DNA of 22,661 bases from RGIG5579 sp045531235 (GTDB lineage: Bacteria > Bacillota > Clostridia > Oscillospirales > SIG627), in contig JAZSDQ010000040.1 in NCBI GenBank assembly GCA_045531235.1, forward strand, positions 1-22,661, given 5' to 3'. The notes below the pieces were generated by a model. It saw nothing but the letters and a program-made list of their open reading frames with translations, was not told where the DNA came from and made no database searches. This document shows positions 14,625-22,661 of this stretch, in pieces; the first letter of the stretch is position 1; each line of letters starts with the position of its first letter. A program made the translations under genes and the position numbers.

Positions 14625-17600
14625 ATGGAACATATTGATTTTGATAAAATTAGAATCGGTCTCGCTTCTCCCGACACCATCAGAAAATGGTCTTACGGCG
14701 AAGTAAAGAAACCCGAAACCATCAACTACCGTACCTTAAAGCCTGAGCGTGACGGTATGTTCTGCGAGCGTATCTTCGGTCCGACCAAGGACTGGGAATG
14801 CCACTGCGGAAAGTATAAGAAAGTAAAATACGTAGGCAAAGTCTGTGAAAAGTGCGGCGTGGAAATCACCACCAGCAAAGTAAGACGCGAGAGAATGGGC
14901 CACATTGAGCTTGCAGCTCCCGTATCTCACATCTGGTATTTCCGTGCGATTCCTTCCAAGATGGGTATCCTTCTTGATATTTCTCCCAGACTTCTTGAGA
15001 AAGTTCTGTATTTTGCTCAGTATATCGTTACCGATCCCGGTTCTACTCCTCTTGCAAAGCAGCAGCTACTCACCGAGCAGGAGTACCGTGCCGCAAGAGA
15101 AAAGTATGAAAACGACTTTGAAGCGGGCATGGGCGCAGAAGCAGTAAAGAAGCTTTTGCAGGAACTGGATCTGGATAAGCTGGCTGTAGAACTGAGAGAG
15201 GAAATGGAATCCTCCAACGGTCAGAAGACTCTTCGCCTTGCAAAGCGTCTTGAGATCGTAGAAGATTTCCGCCTTTCCGGCAACAAGCCCGAGTGGATGA
15301 TCATGGAAGTACTCCCCGTGCTTCCTCCTGAGATCAGACCTCTCGTACAGCTGGATGGCGGCAGATTTGCCACCTCCGATATCAACGATCTCTACCGCAG
15401 AGTTATCAACCGTAACAACCGTTTGAAAAGACTCATTGAGCTCCGCGCTCCCGAGATCATCATTCGCAACGAAAAGAGAATGCTCCAGGAGGCGGTAGAC
15501 GCCCTCATTGATAACGGTCGCCGCGGCAGACCCGTTACCGGCCCCAGCAACCGTCCTCTCAAGAGCCTTTCCGAAATGCTTCGCGGTAAGCAGGGACGCT
15601 TCCGTCAGAACCTTCTCGGTAAGCGCGTTGACTATTCCGGTCGTTCCGTTATCGTTGTAGGACCTGAACTGAAGCTGTATCAGTGCGGTCTTCCCAAGGA
15701 AATGGCAATCGAGCTTTTCAAGCCCTTCGTAATGAAGAGACTTGTAGAAACCGGTAAGTCTACCAATATTAAGGACGCTAAGAAGAAAGTAGAGCGTATG
15801 AGCCATGAGGTTTGGGACGCTCTGGAATATGTCATCAAAGAGCATCCCGTTCTTTTGAACCGTGCTCCTACACTTCACCGTCTTTCCATTCAGGCATTTG
15901 AGCCTGTTCTGGTAGAGGGAAGTGCCATTAAGCTCCATCCTCTGGTATGTACTGCATTCAACGCAGACTTTGGCGGTGACCAGATGCCTGTTCACGTACC
16001 CCTTTCTCCCGAGGCTCAGGCAGAAGCAAGATTCTTGATGCTTTCCGCCAACAACCTTTTGAAACCCGTTTCCGGTAAAGCAGTTACCGTTCCTACGCAG
16101 GATATGGTGCTTGGTTCTTACTGGCTGACCTACGTTCGTGAATTTGAGGATGAAAATCCCACCTTCCGTCCCGATGAAGTGGGCGAAGGCAAGATCTTCC
16201 GTGATTTCGATGAAGCCGTTATGGCTTACGAAAACAAAGATCTCGGCATTCACGCTCGTATCAAGGTTCGCGAAACGCGCATTGTTGACGGTAAGGAAGT
16301 TACCGGCCTTGTGGAAACTACCTACGGCCGTATGATCTTCAACAACGTGATTCCCCAGAAGCTGCACTTTGTTGACAGAAACGACCCTGCAAATCTTTTC
16401 AAGCCCGAAATTGATTTTGTGGTTACCGTAAAAGAGCTTGGCAAGATCATTGACCGCGCCATCAAGTACTGCGGATCCACCGAAACCGTGGAAATGCTGG
16501 ATAAGATCAAGGAACTCGGTTACAAGTATTCTACCAAGGCAGCGCTTACCGTTGCTGTTGCAGATATGACCGTTCCTCCCGAAAAGACTGAGATCATCGC
16601 TGCTGCCGATAAGAAGGTAGACGAGGTTACCCGTCACTTCCGTCGCGGTTTGCTGACTGATGAAGAAAGATACCGCAGAGTTATTTCCATTTGGGAAGAA
16701 TGTACCAAGGACGTTACCACTGCCCTGCAGAAGAACCTGCGCAAGGACAACCCCATCAATATGATGGCAGTATCCGGTGCCCGTGGTTCTATGAAGCAGA
16801 TGCGTCAGCTGGCAGGTATGCGTGGTCTGATGGCTACCGCTACCGGTCGTACCGTGGAACTGCCTATCAAGGCAAACTTCCGCGAAGGTCTGAACATTTT
16901 GGAATACTTCATTGCAGCCCGTGGTTCTCGTAAGGGTCTTGCAGATATGGCTCTCCGTACTGCAGACTCCGGTTACCTTACCCGCCGTCTTGTAGACGTT
17001 GCACAGGATGTCATCATTCGTGATGAAGACTGTGGCACCACCGAGGGTGTTTGGGTAGAAGATATTATGGAAGGCAAGGAAATGATCGAAAAGCTTGCTG
17101 ACCGTATCCTCGGACGTTTTGCCGCTGCTGACGTGGTTCACCCTGAAACGGGTGAAGTTCTCGTAGAAAACGGCAAGATGATCAACGAATCTATGGTAGA
17201 TGCTATTGAAAAAGCAGGCATCAAGAAGGTTTACGTCAGAAGCGTACTGAAGTGTAAGTGCCGTCACGGCGTTTGCGCTCACTGCTACGGTGCTGACCTT
17301 GCCAACGGCAAGAAGGTCAACATTGGTGAATCCGTCGGTATCATCGCTGCACAGTCCATCGGTGAACCCGGTACCCAGCTGACCATGAGAACCTTCCATA
17401 CCGGTGGTATCGCCGGCGGCGATATTACCCAGGGTCTGCCCCGAGTTGAAGAACTCTTCGAAGCACGCAGCCCCAAGAAGCCTTCCATCCTTGCTGACTT
17501 TGACGGTGTTGTTCGCGTTGACGATACCAAGAAGAACCGCCACGTGATCGTTACCGATACCCAGGGCGACAAGGAAAAGAGCTATCTCATTCCTTACGGC

Positions 17601-18191
17601 TTGAGAATCATCGTGGAAGACGGCGACGCCGTTGTTCGCGGACAGGCTCTTACCGAAGGTCTTCGCAAGCCCACTGATATTATCCGTTTGGATGGTGCCG
17701 ATGCCGCTTACGAGTACATCGTAAAAGAGATCCAGAAGGTTTACCGTCTGCAGGCTGTAGAAATCAATGACAAGCACGTAGAAGTCATTGCACGTCAGAT
17801 GACCAGAAAGGTACGCGTAGAAAGCGCAGGTTCAACAAAGCTCCTTCCCGGTACCATGGTTGAAGTCAATGAATTCGAAGATGCCAATGCTGAGATCTGC
17901 CGCCGCGCAGAAAACGGTGAAGCTGTTGTGGAAGCTACCGCAACTCCTTTGCTTCTCGGTATTACCAAGGCAGCTCTTTCTACCGAGTCCTTCCTTTCCG
18001 CCGCTTCCTTCCAGGAAACCACCAAGGTTCTTACGGAAGCTGCCATCAAGGGCAAGATCGATCCTCTCATGGGTCTGAAAGAGAACGTTATTATCGGTAA
18101 GCTGATTCCTGCCGGAACCGGTATGGAAAAGTATCGCAACGTTCAGGTTCGCGATACGGAAGCAGAACCGGAAGATAGCATTTTCGGTTAA
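14625..18191 (+). CDS. rpoC: RNA polymerase beta' subunit RpoC, altered active site
   Basis: The beta' subunit, 1188 residues from the chosen start. The ATG at 14607 would add six residues that contain the ribosome-binding site itself; AAGGAGG (14609-14615) is well spaced for 14625, and the protein then opens MEHIDFDKIRIGLASP as usual. The N-terminal zinc site (CHCGKYKK...CEKCGVE), RMGHIELAAPVSHIWYF, bridge-helix region (SGARGSMKQMRQLAGMRGLM), second zinc site (LKCKCRHGVCAHC) and trigger loop (QLTMRTFHTGG) are present. The catalytic loop reads NADFGGDQMPVH (446-457) instead of NADFDGDQMAVH: the middle Mg2+-binding Asp (E. coli D462) is G450. No frameshift or stop is seen, and all else looks functional. 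Confidence 0.97.
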   Translation: MEHIDFDKIRIGLASPDTIRKWSYGEVKKPETINYRTLKPERDGMFCERIFGPTKDWECHCGKYKKVKYVGKVCEKCGVEITTSKVRRERMGHIELAAPVSHIWYFRAIPSKMGILLDISPRLLEKVLYFAQYIVTDPGSTPLAKQQLLTEQEYRAAREKYENDFEAGMGAEAVKKLLQELDLDKLAVELREEMESSNGQKTLRLAKRLEIVEDFRLSGNKPEWMIMEVLPVLPPEIRPLVQLDGGRFATSDINDLYRRVINRNNRLKRLIELRAPEIIIRNEKRMLQEAVDALIDNGRRGRPVTGPSNRPLKSLSEMLRGKQGRFRQNLLGKRVDYSGRSVIVVGPELKLYQCGLPKEMAIELFKPFVMKRLVETGKSTNIKDAKKKVERMSHEVWDALEYVIKEHPVLLNRAPTLHRLSIQAFEPVLVEGSAIKLHPLVCTAFNADFGGDQMPVHVPLSPEAQAEARFLMLSANNLLKPVSGKAVTVPTQDMVLGSYWLTYVREFEDENPTFRPDEVGEGKIFRDFDEAVMAYENKDLGIHARIKVRETRIVDGKEVTGLVETTYGRMIFNNVIPQKLHFVDRNDPANLFKPEIDFVVTVKELGKIIDRAIKYCGSTETVEMLDKIKELGYKYSTKAALTVAVADMTVPPEKTEIIAAADKKVDEVTRHFRRGLLTDEERYRRVISIWEECTKDVTTALQKNLRKDNPINMMAVSGARGSMKQMRQLAGMRGLMATATGRTVELPIKANFREGLNILEYFIAARGSRKGLADMALRTADSGYLTRRLVDVAQDVIIRDEDCGTTEGVWVEDIMEGKEMIEKLADRILGRFAAADVVHPETGEVLVENGKMINESMVDAIEKAGIKKVYVRSVLKCKCRHGVCAHCYGADLANGKKVNIGESVGIIAAQSIGEPGTQLTMRTFHTGGIAGGDITQGLPRVEELFEARSPKKPSILADFDGVVRVDDTKKNRHVIVTDTQGDKEKSYLIPYGLRIIVEDGDAVVRGQALTEGLRKPTDIIRLDGADAAYEYIVKEIQKVYRLQAVEINDKHVEVIARQMTRKVRVESAGSTKLLPGTMVEVNEFEDANAEICRRAENGEAVVEATATPLLLGITKAALSTESFLSAASFQETTKVLTEAAIKGKIDPLMGLKENVIIGKLIPAGTGMEKYRNVQVRDTEAEPEDSIFG

Positions 18192-18239
18192 TTCCACCAG
18201 AATAATTCACAAATTAAACAAAGGTTTTTGCTGAGATTT

Positions 18240-18267
18240 GTGCAAAATGCAGAAATGCATTTTGCAC
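18240..18267 (+). other. Perfect hairpin after rpoC
   Basis: GTGCAAAATGCA (18240-18251), loop GAAA, TGCATTTTGCAC (18256-18267): a perfect 12-bp stem with a GNRA-type tetraloop. It lies 48 nt after the rpoC stop and before the rpsL promoter. No T run follows directly, so it is not a standard terminator; it may protect the rpoBC mRNA end or be a processing site. Confidence 0.6.
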
Positions 18268-18280
18268 TTCTCGGTGAGTG

Positions 18281-18309
18281 TTGCATTTTTTTGGAAAGTG
18301 TGATACGAT
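18281..18309 (+). promoter_or_regulatory. Candidate promoter of the str operon
   Basis: TTGCAT (18281-18286), a 17-nt spacer and TACGAT (18304-18309), 29 nt before rpsL. Both boxes are partial matches, so the str genes may also receive readthrough from rpoBC. Confidence 0.5.
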
Positions 18310-18338
18310 AAAACGAATATTGAAGAAGGAGGTGCAAT

Positions 18339-18758
18339 ATGCCAACATTCAACCAATTGGTAAGATTTGGTCGTGACAAGGTTACCTACAAGTCCAAGTC
18401 TCCCGCTTTGCAGGTCGGTATCAACTCTTTGAGAAAAGAGACTGTTGCTGTTTCTTGCCCCCAGAAGCGCGGAGTTTGTACCAAGGTTTCCACCAAGACT
18501 CCGAAGAAGCCTAACTCGGCTCTCCGTAAGATTGCAAGAGTCAGATTGACCAACGGTAACGAAGTGACTGCTTATATTCCCGGTATCGGTCATAACCTGC
18601 AGGAACACTCTGTAGTTATGATTCGCGGTGGAAGAGTCAAGGACCTTCCCGGTGTTCGTTACCACATCATTCGTGGCACTCTGGATACCCAGGGCGTTAA
18701 CGGAAGAAACCAGGGACGCTCCAAGTACGGAGCAAAGAGAGCCAAAGCTTCCAAGTAA
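18339..18758 (+). CDS. rpsL: 30S ribosomal protein S12
   Basis: A full-length (139 residues) S12, a decoding-centre protein of the small subunit. PTFNQLVRFGR opens it. CPQKRGVCTKV, KTPKKPNSALRKIARVRL and IPGIGHNLQEHSVV, RGGRVKDLPGVRYHIIRG and GRSKYGAKRAK follow, all family hallmarks. The Lys that is often changed in streptomycin resistance (TPKKPNS) is unchanged. A near-perfect AAGGAGGTG precedes the ATG. It is the first gene of a str operon, rpsL-rpsG-fusA-tuf. The L7Ae-like gene often found between rpoC and rpsL in Bacillota is absent. Confidence 0.98.
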   Translation: MPTFNQLVRFGRDKVTYKSKSPALQVGINSLRKETVAVSCPQKRGVCTKVSTKTPKKPNSALRKIARVRLTNGNEVTAYIPGIGHNLQEHSVVMIRGGRVKDLPGVRYHIIRGTLDTQGVNGRNQGRSKYGAKRAKASK

Positions 18759-18891
18759 GCGGCTTTCAGGTTGTGCTTGCATTTTGCATCTGAAAACATA
18801 AATTCTGATCAAAAGCCAAGCACTCACCGATAGGAAACCCTATCGGAGTACCGAAGATATCATTATAATATTATGAAGGAGGGAAGTTCTA
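18759..18891 (+). promoter_or_regulatory. Structured rpsL-rpsG spacer
   Basis: A 133-nt gap with three complementary pairs: TTTCAG 18764-18769 with CTGAAA 18790-18795; GTGCTTG 18773-18779 with CAAGCAC 18817-18823; and a perfect 8-bp hairpin CCGATAGG 18827-18834 with CCTATCGG 18839-18846. The first two pairs interleave and could form a pseudoknot. In E. coli the rpsL-rpsG gap carries the S7 translational operator, so a similar autoregulatory role is conceivable here. Confidence 0.4.
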
Positions 18892-19362
18892 GTGCCACGC
18901 AGAGGTCAGATTTCCAAAAGAGATGTTCTGCCGGATCCTATCTACGGTTCCAAGTTGGTTACCAAATTGGTAAATAACATTATGCAGGACGGTAAAAAGG
19001 GAGTTGCACAGAAAATCGTTTACGATGCATTTGAAATCGTAAAAGAAAAGACCGGCAACGAGCCCCTTGAAGCATTCCAGAAGGCGCTGGAGAACATTAT
19101 GCCGTCTCTTGAGATCAAAGCAAGAAGAGTCGGTGGTGCAACCTATCAGGTGCCGATCGATGTTCGTCCGGACAGAAGACAGACCTTGGGTCTTCGCTGG
19201 CTCATCAATTATTCCAGAGCTCGCAGCGAAAAGAACATGTGTGAGAGACTTGCAAACGAAATCATTGATGCTACCAACAATATCGGCGGCGCAGTGAAGA
19301 AGAGAGAAGATACTCACAAAATGGCAGAAGCAAACAAGGCTTTTGCTCACTACAGATATTAA
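18892..19362 (+). CDS. rpsG: 30S ribosomal protein S7
   Basis: A full-length (156 residues) S7, which nucleates assembly of the 30S head. It opens PRRGQISKRDVLPDPIYGS and contains LVNNIMQDGKKG, RRVGGATYQVPIDVRPDRR, LRWLINYSRARSEK and the C-terminal VKKREDTHKMAEANKAFAHYRY typical of bacterial S7. The start is GTG, set by AAGGAGG ahead of it. It sits in the str operon between rpsL and fusA; the spacer before it is long and structured and may be its own regulatory site. Confidence 0.98.
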   Translation: MPRRGQISKRDVLPDPIYGSKLVTKLVNNIMQDGKKGVAQKIVYDAFEIVKEKTGNEPLEAFQKALENIMPSLEIKARRVGGATYQVPIDVRPDRRQTLGLRWLINYSRARSEKNMCERLANEIIDATNNIGGAVKKREDTHKMAEANKAFAHYRY

Positions 19363-19436
19363 TCAAAAGTTCCCTGATGCGGCATAAATTGGCGTATTTC
19401 GGGAAGAATTTATGAAAAAAGGAAACGGAGCTTACA

Positions 19437-21509
19437 ATGCCGAGAGAGTATCCACTTGAAAGAACCAGAAATATCGGTATCATGGCTCATATCGACGCCG
19501 GTAAGACCACCACAACTGAGCGTATCCTGTACTACACGGGTAAAACTCACAAGCTTGGTGAAACTCACGACGGCGCCGCGACCATGGACTGGATGGGGCA
19601 GGAACAGGAAAGAGGTATTACCATTACTTCCGCTGCTACTACTTGCTTCTGGAGAAATAACAGAATCAACATCATCGACACCCCCGGCCACGTTGACTTT
19701 ACCGTTGAGGTAGAGCGTTCTCTGATGGTGCTTGACGGCGCAGTAGCTGTATTCTGTGCCAAAGGCGGTGTCGAGCCCCAGTCTGAAACCGTATGGCGTC
19801 AGGCTACTAAATACAATGTACCCAGACTTGCTTATGTTAACAAAATGGACATCGGTGGAGCAAACTTCTACAGAGTTGTTTCCCAGATCCACGAAAGACT
19901 GAAAGCAAATGCAGTACCGATCCAGCTCCCCATCGGAGCAGAAGATGAATTCCGCGGACTCGTTGACCTTGTCAAGATGCGCGCATTCATTTACACCAAC
20001 AATGACGGTACTGAAATCCTCGAGGAAGATATCCCCGCGGATATGCAGGATAAGGCGGAAGAATACCGTACTCAGCTTCTGGAAGCGATCGCTGAAAGCG
20101 ATGACGCCCTCTTTGAGAAGTATCTCGAGGGTGAAGAGCTTACCGAGCAGGAGATCCACGGTGCTATCCGTGCTACCACCATCGCAGGTAAGATGATCCC
20201 CGTACTTTGCGGTACCTCTTACCGTAATAAGGGTGTTCAGAAGCTTCTCGATGCCATCGTCGAGTATATGCCTTCTCCCCTTGACATTCCCGCTATCGTT
20301 GGTAAAAACGACGAGGGCGTGGAAGAAGAGCGTCCTTCCAGCGAAGACGAGCCTTTCGCTGCACTGGCATTCAAGATCGCTACCGACCCCTTCGTCGGAA
20401 GACTCTGCTTTGTCCGTGTATATTCCGGTTCTGTTGAAACCGGTTCTACCGTTTACAACTCTGTAAAGGGTAAGAGAGAAAGACTTGGACGTATCGTTTT
20501 GATGCACGCTAATCATAGAGAAGATGCCGATAAGATCTACGCCGGTGATATTGCCGCCGTAATCGGTGTTAAGTACACCACTACCGGTGATACCCTCTGT
20601 GATGAAAAGAATCCTATCATTCTCCAGTCTATGGACTTCCCGGATCCCGTTATCCGCGTAGCCATCGAGCCCAAGACCAAAGCAGGTCAGGAAAAAATGG
20701 GTATCGGCCTTCAGAAGCTGGCAGAAGAAGACCCCACCTTCAAGGTATCTACCGATGAAGAAACCGGTCAGACCATCATCGCCGGTATGGGTGAGCTTCA
20801 TCTGGAGATCATTGTTGACCGTCTTCTCCGTGAATTCCGTGTGGAAGCAAACGTTGGTAAGCCTCAGGTTGCATACCGCGAGACCATCCGCAAGGAAGCT
20901 ACCGTTGATGTAAAATACGCTCGTCAGTCCGGTGGTAAGGGTCAGTATGCGCATGTTAAGATGACCATTGAACCCAACGAACCCGGCAAGGGCTATGAAT
21001 TCATCAATAAGGTAGTAGGCGGTGCCATTCCTAAGGAATACCTCCCCGCAGTGGATGCAGGTATCCGCGGTGCAATGGAAAGCGGTGTTGTTGCCGGCTA
21101 CAATGTAGTTGACACCAAGGTAACCGTATTCGACGGTTCTTATCACGAAGTTGACTCCTCTGAAATGGCATTTAAGATCTGCGGATCTATGGCATTCAAG
21201 GAAGCAATGAGAAAAGCAGATCCTACCATCACCGAGCCTATCATGAAGGTAGTTATCGTTACTCCCGACGAGTACATGGGCGATGTTATCGGTAACATCA
21301 ACCAGCGTCGCGGTAACGTTCTCGGTATGGAAGCTGTTGGCGGTGGCCAGCAGATCAACTGCGAAGTTCCTCTGGCAGAGATGTTCGGTTATGCAACCGA
21401 CCTTCGTTCCAAGACTCAGGGCCGCGGTGTTTACACCATGGAGCCTGATCATTATGCAGAGGTTCCCGTATCGATCCAGCAGCAGATCGTAAAGAAAGCT
21501 GCCAACTAA
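19437..21509 (+). CDS. fusA: Translation elongation factor G
   Basis: A full-length (690 residues) EF-G, the GTPase that drives ribosomal translocation. G1 AHIDAGKTTTTER, G2 RGITITSA, G3 DTPGHVDF and G4 NKMD are intact in the first 140 residues. Domain II, domain III (MGELHLEIIVDRL), domain IV with YARQSGGKGQYAHV, and domain V (TPDEYMGDVIGNINQRRG) follow. The ATG is preceded by GGAG 6 nt away. A short spacer separates it from rpsG, and only 46 nt separate it from tuf, as in a standard str operon. Nothing unusual was seen in its motifs. Confidence 0.98.
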   Translation: MPREYPLERTRNIGIMAHIDAGKTTTTERILYYTGKTHKLGETHDGAATMDWMGQEQERGITITSAATTCFWRNNRINIIDTPGHVDFTVEVERSLMVLDGAVAVFCAKGGVEPQSETVWRQATKYNVPRLAYVNKMDIGGANFYRVVSQIHERLKANAVPIQLPIGAEDEFRGLVDLVKMRAFIYTNNDGTEILEEDIPADMQDKAEEYRTQLLEAIAESDDALFEKYLEGEELTEQEIHGAIRATTIAGKMIPVLCGTSYRNKGVQKLLDAIVEYMPSPLDIPAIVGKNDEGVEEERPSSEDEPFAALAFKIATDPFVGRLCFVRVYSGSVETGSTVYNSVKGKRERLGRIVLMHANHREDADKIYAGDIAAVIGVKYTTTGDTLCDEKNPIILQSMDFPDPVIRVAIEPKTKAGQEKMGIGLQKLAEEDPTFKVSTDEETGQTIIAGMGELHLEIIVDRLLREFRVEANVGKPQVAYRETIRKEATVDVKYARQSGGKGQYAHVKMTIEPNEPGKGYEFINKVVGGAIPKEYLPAVDAGIRGAMESGVVAGYNVVDTKVTVFDGSYHEVDSSEMAFKICGSMAFKEAMRKADPTITEPIMKVVIVTPDEYMGDVIGNINQRRGNVLGMEAVGGGQQINCEVPLAEMFGYATDLRSKTQGRGVYTMEPDHYAEVPVSIQQQIVKKAAN

Positions 21510-21555
21510 GAATTATTAAAATTAAAAACAAACAAAATTTTAGGAGGAAATTACA

Positions 21556-22661
21556 ATGGCAAAGGCAAAGTTTGAAAGAAACAAACCCCATGTAAACATT
21601 GGTACCATCGGTCACGTTGACCACGGTAAGACCACTCTTACCGCAGCTATCACTAAGACCCTTTCTCTGGGCAACGGCAACGTTCAGGCCATGGCTTATG
21701 ACCAGATCGACAACGCTCCCGAAGAAAAGGCAAGAGGTATCACGATCAACACCAGACACGTTGAGTACGAAACCGCTAACCGCCACTATGCTCACGTTGA
21801 CTGCCCCGGCCACGCTGACTACGTTAAGAACATGATCACCGGTGCTGCTCAGATGGACGGCGCTATCCTCGTAGTTGCTTCTACCGACGGTCCTCTTCAG
21901 CAGACCCACGAGCACCTTCTTCTCGCTCGTCAGGTAGGCGTTCCCGCAATCGTTGTATTCATGAACAAGTGTGACATGGTAGACGACGAAGAGCTCCTCG
22001 AGCTCGTTGAAATGGAAATCAGAGAAGCTCTTTCCAAGTATGAGTTCCCCGGCGACGATATCCCCGTTATCCGTGGTTCCGCAAGAGATGCTCTTGAATC
22101 CGCTAACACCGATCCTTCCGCTCCCGAGTACGCTCCCATCCTTGCACTTATGGATGCAGTTGACTCCTACATTCCCACTCCCGACCGTATGGCAGATCAG
22201 CCCTTCCTTATGCCTGTTGAAGACGTATTCTCCATCACCGGTCGTGGTACTGTTGCTACCGGTAGAGTAGAAAGAGGTCAGCTTAAGGTTAACGAAGAAG
22301 TTGAAATCGTAGGTTTAACCGACGAATCCAGAAAAGTTGTTGTTACCGGTATCGAAATGTTCAGAAAGCTTCTTGACTATGCTGAAGCTGGTGATAACGT
22401 TGGTGTACTTCTCCGTGGTGTACAGAGAAACGAAATCCAGCGTGGTCAGGTTCTGGCTAAACCCGGTTCCATCAACCCCCACACAAAATTCAAGGGCGAA
22501 GTTTACGTTCTTACCAAAGATGAAGGTGGCCGTCATACTCCGTTCTTCAACAACTACAGACCTCAGTTCTATTTCAGAACAACTGACGTTACAGGCGTAA
22601 TCAACCTTCCCGCAGGCACAGAAATGTGTATGCCTGGTGATAACGTTGATATGGACGTTGA
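21556..22661 (+). CDS. tuf: Translation elongation factor Tu (3' end cut off)
   Basis: EF-Tu, which brings aminoacyl-tRNA to the ribosome. It is open from ATG 21556 to the window end (368 codons plus two bases; about 30 residues are missing) with no internal stop. G1 GHVDHGKTT, G2 RGITINT, G3 DCPGHADY, G4 NKCD and the GSA of G5 are intact; the domain II/III signatures (RGTVATGRVERG, GGRHTPFFNNYRPQFYFRTTDVTG) are normal. The segment after G3 reads DGPLQQTHEH, where the common form is DGPMPQTREH. TAGGAGGAAA precedes the start. It is the last visible gene of the str operon. Confidence 0.97.
   Translation, partial: MAKAKFERNKPHVNIGTIGHVDHGKTTLTAAITKTLSLGNGNVQAMAYDQIDNAPEEKARGITINTRHVEYETANRHYAHVDCPGHADYVKNMITGAAQMDGAILVVASTDGPLQQTHEHLLLARQVGVPAIVVFMNKCDMVDDEELLELVEMEIREALSKYEFPGDDIPVIRGSARDALESANTDPSAPEYAPILALMDAVDSYIPTPDRMADQPFLMPVEDVFSITGRGTVATGRVERGQLKVNEEVEIVGLTDESRKVVVTGIEMFRKLLDYAEAGDNVGVLLRGVQRNEIQRGQVLAKPGSINPHTKFKGEVYVLTKDEGGRHTPFFNNYRPQFYFRTTDVTGVINLPAGTEMCMPGDNVDMDV

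Noticed and set aside
15066..17777. Very long antisense open frame (903 codons) across rpoC
   Set aside because: Translation resembles no protein, and it lacks a ribosome-binding site. It stays open because rpoC rarely uses codons that read as stops on the other strand.
19410..21452. Antisense open frame of 680 codons across fusA
   Set aside because: Same codon-bias artefact as in rpoC; no family features.

Overview
This window looks like a chromosomal segment from an uncultured gut-type Clostridia bacterium (Bacillota). The evidence is the strong AGGAGG ribosome-binding sites, sigma-A promoters with 17-nt spacers, oligo-A/oligo-T bidirectional terminators, and Firmicutes-type RpoB/RpoC/EF-G/EF-Tu proteins. 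I cannot name the genus. No rRNA, tRNA, CRISPR array or prophage was recognised.

Layout. (1) 1-861: an accessory, non-coding stretch. It holds the 5' end of an IS3-type transposase reading left off the window (1-66, minus), a perfect 15-bp hairpin next to it, three tandem 151-bp repeat units with an identical 55-nt GC-rich core, and a 116-bp GC-rich element with inverted ends. (2) 862-1771: an autorepressed sdpR-sdpI-like pair. (3) 1813-5185: a GH31 glycosidase divergent from an AraC-type regulator. (4) 5213-8510: a LysR-type regulator divergent from a ceramidase-like metalloenzyme gene that is coupled to an AEC-family transporter gene. (5) 8554-10533: ligA on the minus strand. (6) 10876-22661: a long plus-strand housekeeping block, rpoB-rpoC-rpsL-rpsG-fusA-tuf, with tuf cut by the window end.

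How the parts work together. The accessory half is built of small regulator-plus-target modules, each with a visible promoter and a candidate operator: a palindrome over the sdpR start site, a 21-bp-spaced direct repeat between GH31 and araC, and two palindromes over the -35 boxes between lysR and the ceramidase-like gene. The three convergent gene pairs all end in near-identical terminators (CAGTGG...GCCACTG flanked by A and T runs). The housekeeping half supplies the core RNA polymerase subunits beta and beta', two 30S proteins and two elongation factors.

The most striking observation is in rpoC. The catalytic motif normally reading NADFDGDQMAVH reads NADFGGDQMPVH, so the central Mg2+-binding Asp is Gly. 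As written this enzyme should not be able to polymerise RNA. It is either a sequence or assembly error or something truly unusual, and it needs read-level confirmation. Second is the 151-bp repeat family, whose three diverged spacers keep one long hairpin almost entirely through G:U-compatible changes on the plus strand, which suggests a structured RNA.
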